Source: Lithospermum erythrorhizon (taxonomy: Eukaryota > Streptophyta > Magnoliopsida > Boraginales > Boraginaceae). From it: DNA of 64,000 bases. Of this stretch, positions 23,937 to 36,974 are shown piece by piece. Location: the NCBI GenBank assembly GCA_019722365.1, contig JADFUC010000825.1, positions 1 through 64,000 on the forward strand. The letters run 5' to 3'. Positions within the stretch are counted from its first letter, which is position 1; each line of letters begins with the position of its first letter. Both the position numbers and the translations under genes were made by a program. Below the pieces are notes generated by a model. It was not told where the DNA came from, did not search any database, and saw only the letters and a program-made list of their open reading frames with translations.

Positions 23937-25275
23937 GGCAAGGACGGACTGATTTACCTGATTTTCTCAGGAAGAAAAAATCCCGAACCCATTTTGATTT
24001 GTAAAAGTTGCAAAATCGGCCCGCTATCCTAAAATCCTGCTCGACCGATTGATTTACCGGATTTTGGCTCGCTTATTGTTTCATTTTTACGATTTCAAAT
24101 GCATTTTTTATTTATATTTTGGCTTATCGTTGGATTTTCGTGTATTTATACAATATTTACAATAAAATAGTAATAAACTCCAAAGTCCAAAAATAATAAC
24201 ATAATAAAAAGCTTCAAAACTCCAAATATTTAAAAAAACATGAATAATAATAAGTCTAAAATGTCCAAATACTAATAATAAGTTCAAATGTCCAAATACA
24301 AGAATAATAATAATAAGTTCAATTGTCCAAATACCGTAATATTAATAATCTAAACGTCCAAAATACAAGAAAAATATCGAATAAATGTGGCCATTTACAA
24401 AACGATTGTCGAAATATAACCTCGACACTGGGACTACGTAGTGAGTTTTTTTCAATTACATTTCCAGAAATATAACTCCTTGACATTCAAATGTAGACGT
24501 ACGTATACATAAATTACATTCGAGCAATGGAAAGAAGCAATATGGTTTGATGACATGGACTAAACTATTATGTCTCATTGGCAAACATTTTAATTGTCGA
24601 TGGGCCGAAAGTTACCTTATCCAAGGAACGATTTACGTATGTATCTAGACCGCTTAACGTAGTTCTAGACAACTTTATTCAATTTCTTGTGGATGATTCC
24701 TCCTTCTGTAGCGGATAATAATAATAACAATCTAACATCAATTATTAAACAACACCAAGAACCAATTTGTAATAACTAACAATAAACCTTAAAAAAATAA
24801 TTAAACAACACCTCAAAAACCAATTTCACAATCGGCAATCCGCAATAGCCGAGGGAGCCGCTTGAGAGACTCACTGATGAATTGGGCAATTAGCAAGGGC
24901 CTTGAGCGTTTGAATCGGCAATAAAGCAGGTTCTTGAAAGTCAATCGCAATCCGAAACGGGAAGCGTGGCATTGCAGGTTCTTGAGTTTCGAGAAACGGG
25001 CTACGTCGCTTATTATCGTGATTTTGCTGCGGTGACCACTAACTTGTATTTAATTTTATATTTTTATTTTTTTTTTAAATAATTAGTGAACCGGACCGGA
25101 CCGGTTATAATCCGGTCCGTTAAGACCGATAACCGGATCCGGTCCGGTTCGGTAAAAAATCCATTTCAAATAATCGGTCCGGTCCGGTTGATTTTTTTAT
25201 CCAAAAAATCCGGCCGACCGACCGGATCTCACCGGATCGGATAAAAATCCGAGTCCAACCGAAGCCCCAATCTCT
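23937..25275. mobile_element. hAT-like non-autonomous transposon
   Basis: The outer parts carry repeated cggaccgg/ccggtccggtt motifs (25085-25250), with matching ones inverted at 23940-24070 (gaccgattgatttaccggat). Such subterminal motifs are typical of plant hAT elements. The flanks tctctagg and tctctttc agree in 5 of 8 positions, a weak 8-base target duplication. The terminal inverted repeats are poorly conserved (caaggacggact; cggttggactcgg on the other strand). No transposase is seen in the 1.3-kb interior. Confidence 0.45.
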
Positions 25276-25479
25276 TTCCATCTCAAATTCTGAAGTCTAT
25301 CTTCATTTTGGCAATCATAAAATCGATTCTTGTTTAGTTTTAAAATTAAAAAAAATAAAGGAAAAAAAATTTAGTTGGTGAGATAAAATTTAAAATTTCT
25401 AAAACTCTGAAGTGGAAAAGAAACCTCTTTAGAATATATGGGATGTGTGAGTATTTTTGAGGAGGATCTATATCACTAA

Positions 25480-25724
25480 CATATATGTCAAGGAATAAGA
25501 TTTATGCTTTTTTCCCTTTTTACACTATTAATTACTATATTATCCTTTTCTCTAAAAATCTAAAAGTTAAGCAAAAATATTATCTTTGTAATTAATAATT
25601 TCACCTCGATAACTCATAAGTTCTAATAGGAATGAACTATTATTAAATAATAATATATTTTATGTATCTATTGCTATTATTATTATCATGTGTGTTAGTT
25701 AAATCATCATATGTCAGGTGTAGA

Positions 25725-25772
<48 letters not shown>

Positions 25773-26115
25773 TAATTCACTACGTATATGAATTTTATAT
25801 ATTTAGATCCACAAAATTTAAATTATACTTTTTGTATCATACAAATTTAACTCCGCAAAAACAATTAATTCGATGATACTATATCATTTATCAATTAGTC
25901 AATATATTTAGTCGAGGACATCAAATTGTTAATTAATATTTCAGATTCTCATGACATCTCGAATTTGGTATAATGGAGTATATATCTTTCTTCCAATCGT
26001 GATCACAAATGTCACATTCGTAGATATTATTACAAATGTCACATTTGTGAATATTTGGCACAATTTGCAGCGGACAAATTAATATGTAGCATATCTTTAT
26101 ATGATTTTGGTAGAA

Positions 26116-26165
<50 letters not shown>

Positions 26166-27090
26166 ATAGATGTTAACTACTAATAATTTTAGCTTCAGCT
26201 TAACAAATAACGATAAAGTCATACACGAAGTATTACGTATTCTCAATAAATTATTTCCAATCGGCTCCACGTATTAAAATTGAAGACAATCGAATATACT
26301 GAAACTATTCGACATAGCTACGCCGAACAAATTTTCATTCTCTTCCAACTTTATGTGGTAACAAATCATAAAGAAACATGCCTTAATAAATCATTTTCTA
26401 ATATTATCATTATGTATAATGGTTCTCTTTAGTTCGCAAGAATCGGCGCCTAAAATACGTTAATACGATTAATGCGCTACGAAAAATTCTTTTCTTTCTT
26501 AGTCGATGTAAACGATTTGTGACGCTTAAATTGAAGATCTTTCATCTTTGGAACTAATTATCTATTCGCCAAGTATAACCGTATTTGATTGATTATTATT
26601 CGAATAATGTAATTTTGGATGTTAGTATTATATTATTATACTAATATTTTACTAAAAAAATATTATTACGTACCTGATTGACATATGTTATTTAAGTTTA
26701 TAAAAAATTACTATGGAATATGTATTAGTAATAATATATTAATCATTTAAGTAATATTACTAATAAAATTATACTTGAAATAAAATATACTAGAAAACAA
26801 AAAAAATATTATCAACAAAAAATAACCTAGTCGTACTATAAAATTGATACTAATGATCTTTAAAAAAAAAAAAAATTAATCATCGTACTTTATTGTAATT
26901 TTTCATCTTATATTTAAACAGTTATTCGTGATCAAAGAATCCCTTCAAAAATTAAATATATTAATTAAAAAATTTGGTTGGTATAAGTTTTTATACAATT
27001 TTAGAACGATTAATTAAACATAAAAAACGATTAAATATTTGAGAAATCGGGACAGATGTCGTGACATCGCAAGTTCCCTTGATTAGTAGA
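25480..27090. repeat. AT-rich element E, copy 1
   Basis: Several blocks match 34044-35091 in the same order: tttttccctttt near the left, a TTA-rich tract, tatgaattttatatatt, aattcgatgatac, catcaaattgttaatta, and tataagtttttatacaattt before the right end. Two (TTA)n microsatellites lie inside, at 25725-25771 and 26118-26163. The left end is not preserved. This copy is longer because of extra AT-rich DNA between the shared blocks. From 27091 to 27548 I see only AT-rich intergenic sequence. Confidence 0.55.
25725..25771 (+). repeat. (TTA)n microsatellite
   Basis: About 15 uninterrupted trinucleotide units. A second tract of similar length is at 26118-26163. Confidence 0.9.
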
Positions 27091-27553
27091 TTTAAAATGC
27101 AAGGAGGACCTTATTGTGTTTTATTGTTGAACGATAAATTTCACAAATTAACTTGAATTTTGATGGATTTGGAATCATCTTATTTTATGTAGTGAAATCC
27201 ACTTAAATTGTAGGGTTATTTTGAATCCATTGCCTAGTTAGATTATTCAAACAGGTCCAATGGATTTGACATGTTGATTTTAGATCTCTAACCCCAAACC
27301 CTTTATTCAAATAATAATTTGTTAATATTTGTATTGAGTGTTCAATTTCAATTTTAATTCCACATAATAAACAAAGATATCTTTAAAATCAGATGAAATA
27401 AATTAGATTAGTTTTGGATGATAGACAATATCTAATTAAAAATATCTAGTCAAGGCTCCAAAGCCTATAAAATACTCCTTCCAAACACCTCAATCAAGCA
27501 TAATAACAAACTGCATAAAAATAGATAAGAAAAACCTCAAATAATATAAGCTC

Positions 27554-27762
27554 TATTATAAAACCGATATCTAATAGTTCAAATTGACACAAAATACTTA
27601 ATTGTTAATCTTTGGAAAGTTTTCGTGTATCATTATTTGTAGAAATGGGGGGTATTTATATCACAAAATTATCCCCTTAATACTATTCAAATAATTTCTA
27701 TTATTATTCATTTTACAATTGATATTTCAATATTACTTACTATACATGTTGAATTTATAACA
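27554..27762 (-). repeat. 3' LTR of the Copia element
   Basis: Boundaries come from the polypurine tract on one side and the agctc target duplication on the other. It is about 85-90% identical to the other LTR by eye, with several single-base gaps, so the insertion is not recent. Confidence 0.85.
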
Positions 27763-27769
27763 CTCCCCC

Positions 27770-30700
27770 TTTGAAATATCAAATAATACCGACATAATGG
27801 GAACACACGTTACTCCGTTAAAAAACCTTATTATAAGAAAAACCCAAATGTGGACAAAACCCCATATGAAAAAGAGTACAACAAGAGTTCCCCTCAATGA
27901 AAACATGTAGTTCTTCAAAGATCTCGGGAAAGGACGCATTCCAATACTTTAATGCGCTTGAAAACCGATGTCGGGAAGAGCTCTCGCGGAAGAGATCCGC
28001 TACATTATTATCACATGAACGGATATACCTGATATCTACCTCCTTGTTTCCTTTCAAGTTCTCGAGTGAATGAAAAGAACTTGTGGGATGCTGTTGGTCC
28101 TATCACTTTTGTAGATATCCTTCTTTCATCCGAGTAAATACATACAACATCAGTTTTCATACAAAATTGTTGGATTCTTATCAAATCAGAAACCGTACGC
28201 TTCCTTGATACGTCAGGTCACCGATCTTAACCATATGCTTGCTTCGTGAAGAGATATTACTTCAAAGATGATTTCAAGAAGTTGTTACAAGGGTCTACTT
28301 TTGCGATCTCCGTGATATCATAAAGATCACCATATGTAAATACATATCCAAATTGCGGATTTAGCATTACGTGATCCGGCTAAATAACATGATCCCGCAT
28401 AACTACAAAATCGGTTTTGTATTGTCGTGATAAAACAAATCAAGATCGACGCACTTCAAGATATTGAAATATATGTTTTATCCCTTCAATGTCTCTTTGT
28501 AGGACAAGAACCACCTTGGTTAGTAAATTCACCGCAAAGTTATATCAAAGTCTGCATACCAAGCAGCATACATTAAGGCTCCACCGAGGTATGGTACTTC
28601 AAGACTAAGATCTTCTTTCATTTTCTTCCTGGTGACGGCGATCCTTTCAATATTAAGTTGCTCTCGCCCATCATCGAGTATCACTTAAAAGGCCATCTTA
28701 TCCATGTTAAACCTTTTAATAATTCTTTCTGTAATTTGATCAGTGTACCAAAATATCAATTTTAGTGTACTCAATTTGTAAACTGGGCGCGTAACTCCGG
28801 TCTTCCCCGATCTTTCATTTCAAATTCTTTCTTAAGTAATTCATTGCTTTGATTTCTTTATTGTTCCACACATTTAGATCATCAAAGATGTATACAAAGA
28901 ATGACATAAAATCATATTGCTTTTATAAAACATAAGGACAAATAGGATTATTCACGAGTCCTCTTTGGGCAAATATTCACTTAGCCTATTATACCACATT
29001 CGTCCGGATTGTTTAACCCATGCGATCTTTGCAACCTAATTGCATACATTTCCTCGGTTTAGATGTTTCAATCCATTTAAATCCTTCCGAATTTTCATGT
29101 ATATATCACTATCGTTGATTCATATAAATAGACGTAACAACATCCATAAGACGATATCACATTATTAGATAACGACAATCCTATTAAAATAACGAAAAAG
29201 TAATGGCATCCATAACAGAGAATAAGTTACCTCATGATCACTCCGGTCTGTGAAAACTCAAATGCCACGGTGCTCAGATCTTACAATCTCAAGCCGCCTT
29301 GCTTTCTCACAAAAAAGACTCCATTTATAACCAAATATATTTCATACCTTTTAGAATAATAGTCACAATAGGCCCAAATACTTTTCGATTTTAAGAGATT
29401 TCAATTCAAAGAGATTCATTGCATCTTTCCATTTTGGCCATTCAAGTCGACTCGACATTCAACTGATCAGTTCTAATCATCATTTTCATTCATAATTTCA
29501 TATGCAATGGAGAATGCAACATTTCATCAATATGCTTATTTGTTCAGTTCCAAAGATTTCAGATAACATAATTTATAGAAATCTCAAGATCATTCTTATT
29601 TTCGCCATTATCAATGATATCATTTTCTATCATCTTCAAGGCTTCAAGAACACGTTTATCACGGGTTATCATTATCATTTAGTGTCTTACCGATCACTAC
29701 TAATCTTTCTCAGGCTCTTTTCGAGGATTTTATCCTTGGAACCCACAGCCGCCAAGCTTCTCAAAGTGCCTTCGAGATGACGTTATCATTGCCGAATTTC
29801 AACCGAGAAGCGAGTATTAATACCGGGTACATGTGACTTTGTCACTCTTTTCATATCAAACGAATCTCTGCAATTGACGGTTAAGCCTTGTGTATTAATA
29901 ATTTTTACATTTTCTCATGATTTACAGTACAACCTACATAGTAAAGCATGGCACATACCACGCAGTCCTTTCACTCAAGCTTTTTCTCCTCCTGTGAGGA
30001 GGAAAAAATCGCTCTATTTAAATGACAAATCAACAACTTTGCTTGGAAAAACATCACCGTTAAAGGTTCAAGATGATCAATAGCAGCACACCCATACCCT
30101 ACATATACGCCTAACCTCCTCAGGTCCCATCTTTTGTTAAGCTTACTGTACATAAACTTCTACATTCAAAAATTCCTTTAGATGGAAAATTTCTCTGCTC
30201 TCACCACCAGTTGATATGGAGGTGTTTATGATTAGCACTTGGTCTTAAACGATAATGATGCAAAGAGTGTAAATTGCATGCACTCGTATAGTAATCGTAC
30301 TTGCCTCATTATCATGGTCTAGCAATATATCAAGACTTAATTAATGATTCGGGTTAAACCATTTTAAAATAATATTATAAACAGATACCTAACACTAATT
30401 CCAATTGGATATAATAATTATTAAATGATTCAGATAAATTAAGTCTAACTTTCTTTATAGTATAATCGAAATCAAGGCTTTAATTTACTATTTGAGTAAG
30501 AAATTCCTGTAAATGCTTATCTACTTGAGCAATAAACAAACATGACCATCTATCAGATGACCAATTAATACTCATAAAAATACCCGAATGGTCTGTGATG
30601 GTGGATTTGATAAAGTCCATATATCACCTTGAATTTTTTCAAGAAATGCAAGTGATTCCGAGTGAAGTTTGTAATGGCATGTCTAGTTATTAATTTTCCT

Positions 30701-32500
30701 GCAGAACAAGCTTCACATGTTCCGTTATTAATCTTTAAACCTTCAAGTGGACGGCACTATGGTACTTTCAATTATTTTTCTCATCATTATGAGCCGTGAT
30801 GACCTAAACGATCATGCCACAAGAATACATTGGGATTCTTTTATCAAGTAAGCTATATTCACCCCCAAGAATATAAGTTTCATCGTAATTCGGCTGCAAT
30901 TTTGGTAGTTTCTCTAATATTTTCTTTCTTTCCCAAACACTAGCAAGAATAATGCATGTATTTCATATTACCTTCGCTATTGTTTCAAAGATCATACCGA
31001 TGATATATGTCATTAAATTTAATGTTTCTTTGATTGTGAGAATACAAAGCGCCATTAATGACAAATTTAACGACGGTAATATGAACACGGCATTACCTCG
31101 ATCCTTCAACTGCCTGCGACCAAATCGCATTAATTACCTTCGTAAGGATTGATGTCGCAAAATATGTCTTCTTCTCGAGGATCGCGGGTCAGTTCCAATC
31201 GCTCCCCGGAGTAAAATGTCTCCAACAAAAGCTCATGTTGCCTCTTGAAACATGTAATGATATAAGACTTAAGAGAGTAAATCAACACAACATCTAATCA
31301 ACATTATTATTTCATAGATATAAAGCAAACATTACATACTAATGTCACACATAATACAGACACATGAAGATTATTCATCACACATTATTCAAACATAAAG
31401 TAGTTCATCATATCAAATTTTCTTTAATCTAAGTTCATTTCATTTGTTCCATCACCGAAGTCTGCGGCCTCAAGATATACAGAGTCATCCTCAGGTTCAT
31501 GTTCATTAAAGTTGACTTTTTTTTCTTTCCATTTTTCTATAGATGTTTACATTCTTTTACAAGATATTCCTGCTCTACATGCCCTAATTCTCAACGACCT
31601 TTCTTTCCGCATCCCAGAACACAAATTGTCATTGTTTTTCAATGAACCTTCTTGGATTTTCTTACCCTTTCTTTTGTCGATTTCCAAAATTTCTCGGTAG
31701 GTCTACTTATAATTCATTTTAAACCACGCCCACGACCTCGACTACCTAAAATTACCACCAGACTCGACCACGTGCCTCGACCTCCGACCGATCATAACCA
31801 CCACGCACTTTAAAAGCCGCCAGATTTACTTCCTCGAAATGCCATTGTCCCAAAGGCGTGAATCTGATGGTTTTTCGCCAGCATTTCATTATTCTTTCTC
31901 GCTATCAAAAAGCGGTACTTAATTCAATTAATATTTTATATTCCTCATTCTATATTGTTCTTGCAACAATATCTGTGACGCATGAAACGTTGAAAATGTT
32001 TTTCTAATTTTTCCCTTTCAGCTTACAATTTTACCACAATATTCCCAATTGTGATACAATTTTAAATAAGCGCAGAAATAGAATCAATAACACTTTAAGT
32101 CTCGAACCTCACTTGTTCCATTCATCGATCGGCCGCAGCAGTTAACTCCTTTGTGATCCAAATCTTTCAGCTCTTCCTATGTTAACTTGCATCTCTACAT
32201 CTGATATTCTAATTGTAGAGCATCATCAAGATGATCCATCATTAGTCTTATGGCTTTAGATTTTTTCATGTAAAGTTCTTCTTTTTCTTTCTTTTCCAAT
32301 CATTTATGATGTTTGTGCATTATCTATTCCAAGTATAATTTTTTCAAGCCCCTTATATCCGGTGATATCTTATAACTTTGTTTGCCCAAGACATGTATTT
32401 GTCTCCTGAGGTTTAGAGGAGCAATGGAGCTTATAGTTGACATTTATATCTCAATCACAAAACAAACACAATCAATACGAAAAATGACATTTTATTCAAT
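27770..32500 (-). pseudogene. Copia gag-pol remnant
   Basis: Domains appear in Copia order on the - strand with many stops and shifts. A Gly/Arg-rich RGGYDRSEVEARGR stretch near 31790 may be the end of gag. CEACSAGKLITRH near 30700 is the gag-pre-integrase zinc-finger region, followed by LEFLEKIQGDIYGL of the integrase core. Reverse transcriptase shows FVYIFDDLNV near 28885, a decayed form of the YVDD box, and VPYLGGALMYAAWYADFD near 28580. RNase H ends with YIRSCDNNVADLF near 28010. Integrase lying before reverse transcriptase supports Copia rather than Ty3/gypsy. The gene is not functional. Confidence 0.8.
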
Positions 32501-33089
32501 ATTACATTCTCGCAATCAATACATAGATCAAATCTTATTCAATTACAAATACCATAGTTCATCATCTTCATGGAAATCTCTATCGAAACAAAAATAAATA
32601 ATCCAAGCTAAGATTAGAAATGCTAAATGCTAATTACCAAAAATGCTATCATTCCCTAATACCTATCTCTTTCAACTTTAATAAAACCAATTATGAAAAG
32701 AGAGTAGTGCCATTATAGTGACAAAACACTAAAATATTTTACCATTTCAACTATTATAAAATACTTGAAAGATGTTTAGAAGTATGAATGAAGTATTTAT
32801 AGTGTGAAATTTTGAGAAGTGTCTCGTTTATTGTTACCGCTTTATTACCGTTTAAGACCAAGTATGATAGAAAATATTAATTTTACTGCTCATTAACAAG
32901 TAGAAAAACGGGAAGGAAAATATTTTTGCTGCAGCAAAATATGATGAAGTCGTTAGTGCACATAATGCATGATCACGCTGAGCAAATGGATACATATGAT
33001 AATCTAATACACATGGTTATAAATAAATATCATGTCAATAACAAATAAAATAAGATGACACAATAGTGAGATAATATAAGGGCGCTTTA

Positions 33090-33600
33090 TACCTCCACCA
33101 AGTAACAAACACGAGGCGGAGATTTAAACTCTCCACTCAAATAACCACGCTTATTACAGAGCACTCGACGGGATGCCGCTTTTCCAATAATAGCCACTTG
33201 AGAAAATAAAAATACTAAAAGCAACTGTTTATAGATCATCTTCGACCGATTTGCCGGGGCTCTTTTTATAATGGTAGAGTAAGATAAAAGAATAACAATA
33301 ATAAAAACTACTAGTTATAGGTCACTCGACGAGATGCCAGTTTACTATAACAATAGCAAATAACGATAATAATAAATAATAAACGCTCTGATTATAGAAT
33401 ACTTGACATGTAGCCGCTACCTATAATAGCTCCTTCCGTTATAGAATACTGACAGCTACATTCATAACGCTGGGTAAAACATATAAAATAATAAACGCTC
33501 CGACATAGAATACTTGACATATAGCTAGTTATCTATATTAGCTCGTTATAGAATACTTGACATATATTGTCGGCTATTCATAATAGGGGTAAAATATAAC
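33090..33600 (-). repeat. Subrepeats in the Copia leader
   Basis: At least five diverged copies of a unit with tatagaatacttgacatata followed by gc...taatagct occur near 33154, 33318, 33384, 33507 and 33545. They lie between the 5' LTR and gag, in what would be the RNA leader. Confidence 0.65.
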
Positions 33601-33662
33601 AAAATAAATATCAAAAGTGATATGATGTATAATATACCTAATAGTACTTACTATGTAGATGA

Positions 33663-33869
33663 CGCACAGAAACCGGATATCTAATAGCTCAAATTGACAC
33701 AAAATACTTAATTGCTAATCTTGAAAGTTTTTGGTGTATCTTTATTTGTAGAAATGGGGGGTATTTATACTACAAAATTATCCCCTTAATACTATTCAAA
33801 TACCCCTATTACTATTCATTTTACAATTGATATTTCAACATTACTATTTACATGTTGAATTTTATAACA
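33663..33869 (-). repeat. 5' LTR of the Copia element
   Basis: It starts TGTTATAAAATTC on the - strand next to the agctc duplication. The inner end is approximate because the last bases differ from the 3' LTR (ctgtgcg against tataata). Confidence 0.8.
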
Positions 33870-34043
33870 AGCTCTATTTAAAAATCAAAACATATAAAAT
33901 AGGCGTCTATCTTCATCCAAGAGGTGAAAAAGAGGAAAAACATCTCCAACAAATCACTTTAGAATCATCAATCCAAAATATGGTAAAACTCTAAATACTT
34001 TCAGTTTAATTCTTTGATTATTGATGTTTGTATATCTTAGGAA

Positions 34044-35091
34044 TACTAGTAAAAAGGGACGTGTGTTGCACGTGATAATTTTGTTGCACATGATTTCTTT
34101 ATTATCACTAATATATATAAAAATGTGAATAAGGGTTGTGTTTTTTCCCTTTTCATACTATTAATTTGCTTAAATTACTCCCTTTCATCTTAAAATTTTA
34201 TAAGTTAGGAGTTCTTAATAATAATTTGAATCTACTTATTCCTTCTGCTTTTTATTTGACATTTTCATACACGAGGTGAAAACTTTACCATTAATTACTA
34301 ATTACTAATTATTCATCATACTTTATACTCTGTATATACTTAAGACTATCAACTGAAGCGGAATCATCAAGACATTACTTTATTTCATTCCGAGGATATA
34401 CATTTGACATATATACTCTTTATAATTTGTCGGCATCCCACTTTTTAATCAACTTTATTTATTTATCTTCGCATGTTTATTGATTCAAATGTATTTATCA
34501 ATAACACAATTATTTTGCTCACTTCAGATGATAACTTTCATGATTCAATTCACAAGAATACGATTTCATATATTAGATATTAACTTATTACTTTTTCATC
34601 AATATGGTTTTTTCATCATATGTCATTTTCAATCTTTAATAATTCTATGTTAGTTAAATAATAATATATATTTTATGTAGAACTATTTATTTATTTATTT
34701 ATTATTATTCATTGTTACGTAGAACTATCGTATTATTATTATAATAGCTTTTAATTAAATAATTATATAATTTGAGTAGGATTATTATTATTATTAATAT
34801 TATTATATAATTTCATGCCATATATGAATTTTATATATTGGGATCCATAAAAATTTAAATTATTCTTTTTAAATCATACCAATTTAACCGACATAAAAGA
34901 AAATAATTCGATGATACAATATTAATGATCAATTCGCCAATACATTTAGTCAAAAGACATCAAATTGTTAATTAGAAAAAAAAATTAAAAGAGTGTAAGT
35001 TTTTACACAATTTTAAAATAATTTCAAATTAAACATAAAAATGTAATATTGAAATTGATCGCATAAGTCGCATCACACGCCTTTACTAGTA
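34044..35091. mobile_element. Element E, copy 2, with terminal inverted repeats
   Basis: The left end is tactagtaaaaagggacgtg and the right end reads, on the opposite strand, tactagtaaaggcgtgtgat. The left end is followed by a short palindromic tgttgcacgtg/gttgcacatg pair. The interior is AT-rich and has no coding region. The inverted ctagta ends resemble those of some plant Helitron-like or MITE families, but no target duplication is clear, so the class is open. Confidence 0.55.
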
Positions 35092-35369
35092 ATTATAAAG
35101 GTTAAAAATGTTAGAACTATAAGAAATTCAATCTCATAAAATGGTCGTTGAACAATTTAGATTGTACAACCGATTTATTAATTCAAATTATATATACATA
35201 TATATAGAAGTTCACTATATATTAATTGTTAGACAATTAGTATTTTAGGATTTAATGTACTGACATTAGGTGTTACTACGGCCATTGTGGTTCGCTTCGT
35301 AATCTATATATTAATACAATAGTCGGTTAATATGGTTTAATATATTACCATGTCAATCATTCCCTAAGA
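35092..35369. other. Intergenic sequence
   Basis: No gene or bounded element is seen in this AT-rich stretch. Confidence 0.4.
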
Positions 35370-35943
35370 GTATCACACAACAAGAAATCAACTATATAAT
35401 AAATGTATTATAAACTTTCCGAAAGATAAAGTGAAATACGTAAGAAACATTCTATCTAAAAATCGAATCTCGAGGACTCGACGAGTGGCTCATGGAGTCG
35501 GACGAGTTTTGGGGGAGAGTTTTTATTCCTAAAAACTCTCCTCAGGTTGCATATTTAAGTGACTTAAACCTACACAAATTCACTAAGGCTAATACTCATA
35601 TTTTTTATTTGAGAAATTAAAATATTCTCTCTCCACCTCCTCCAAAAAGTCGAACCCCCTCCCTTTTGAAAGAATTGATTTTTTTCATCTTTTATTCCTA
35701 ATTTATACTTAAACATTCTAGTAAAACATACGGAAGAGTTCGGATAATTTGGTAAAAAGGACGATCTAAAGATACTCGACTCTGAGTATCGGGTGGAGCA
35801 ATTCAATTCCGCCGCCACCGGTATAATCGACCAAAAAGGTACACACTTGTAGCCAATTACGCGATTGTAATTCTGTATTAACTGCAAAGATTCGGCATTC
35901 AGATACATTGCTTGTAATTTGATTTTACTTAAGAACACCAACA
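35370..35943 (+). mobile_element. Copia-type LTR remnant D2
   Basis: This is related to 5127-5850: both have tgtattataaacttt about 30 bases from the start and a pyrimidine-rich leader after the TATA region (gcatatttaagtg here). It ends CCAACA at 35938-35943, the inverse of the TGTTGG start of D1. The 5' end is decayed, and no coding region is attached. Confidence 0.5.
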
Positions 35944-36599
35944 AAAAAATTATAATAGATCATATTTTTTCTTAAAACAAACATTTATAAATTGTAAAGA
36001 GAATGAGTTTCCTAAAATTAGGAAATCATAATAGCTTTGATTCTTTGCTTTTCGATATCTTTTTTCTCTTGGTATATACTTTCCTTCTTTACTTTGAGTT
36101 TGTCTTTTATCCTGAAGAAATTTCATTGCTTCATGTTTTGGGCTTTTTCGCTAGCCATTCATCTTCTAATCTAATCTAACCTCAAGAATAATTTTAAGGA
36201 GATTGTTTCATTAGGAGTGTGAACGCAAGGATGAGCTAAGAAAAGAAATCACACGCTTTTGAAAATAATGACAATAATAAACTAATAAGGTAATGAAAAA
36301 TAATTGCTCCCTTTCATTAGCTTTATATTTTCTAAATTTATAGTTGGTGAGTATTATACTTTTAAATTTGAACCCAAGTATTTTTAATATGATTTATAAT
36401 TATCTCTGCTTTTATACTTTTTAAACGACTGGTTTTAAAGTTAAGACACGCATTCAATCATGATTATTTCCTACTACAAATTTTATAATTTCATATAGAG
36501 ATATTGAGATAATCATGATCATCTAAGACCTTTTTATATGTTCAATGCCTATTATATTATACACAATGACAATTCTTAATAAACTAATAAATGTATAAT
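35944..36599. other. AT-rich intergenic sequence
   Basis: No gene or element was recognised. Confidence 0.4.
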
Positions 36600-36930
36600 G
36601 GGTGCTGCTATATAGAGTCGTAAAAATTTCTACACGTAGTCGTAGTTTTAATAAAGACATAATTACCCTTCATATTTTTTGACATAATATATAATTACGA
36701 AAATGACGAATCATGATCAATAATTTTATTATTCATAGTTAAGTGAAATAAAGTATAGCTTCTTCAAAATGTGATTAAAATTTTAGGAGTGTAAAAATAT
36801 GAAGGGCGATTTGGTCACAAATATGATTCTATGTAATTTTTTATTCTAACTATACTTTATTCATAGTTAATTGAAATAAATTATAAATTCTGCATATAGC
36901 AACTTTTTACGACTGCGTATAACAGCTACG
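36600..36930. mobile_element. Mutator-like MITE
   Basis: Inverted ends are gggtgctgctatatagagtc on the left and, on the opposite strand, cgtagctgttatacgcagtc on the right. Both continue into gtaaaaa, giving about 20 matches in 27. A 9-base flanking duplication, atgtataat and atatataat (36591-36599 and 36931-36939), matches in 8 of 9. Length is 331 bases. Internal segments also form a second inverted pair (tcatagttaa(g/t)tgaaataaa). A 9-base duplication points to Mutator rather than hAT. Confidence 0.7.
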
Positions 36931-36974
36931 ATATATAATTATTTGAAAAAATCTAAGTAAATAACAAACAAAAA

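Larger units (their letters stand above)
27554..33869 (-). mobile_element. Decayed Ty1/Copia retrotransposon with both LTRs
   Basis: The element reads on the - strand. Two LTRs of about 209 bases lie at 27554-27762 and about 33663-33869. Both start TGTTATAAAAT/TGTTATAAATT on the - strand and share long blocks such as gaaatggggggtatttata. The left one ends TTATAATA, a decayed inverse of TGTTATAA. A polypurine tract CAAAGGGGGAG (27773-27763) directly precedes the 3' LTR. The 5-base duplication agctc flanks the element (27549-27553 and 33870-33874). The primer-binding site after the 5' LTR is not recognisable. Internal length and domain order fit Copia; the coding region is broken (see 27770-32500). 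Confidence 0.9.
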
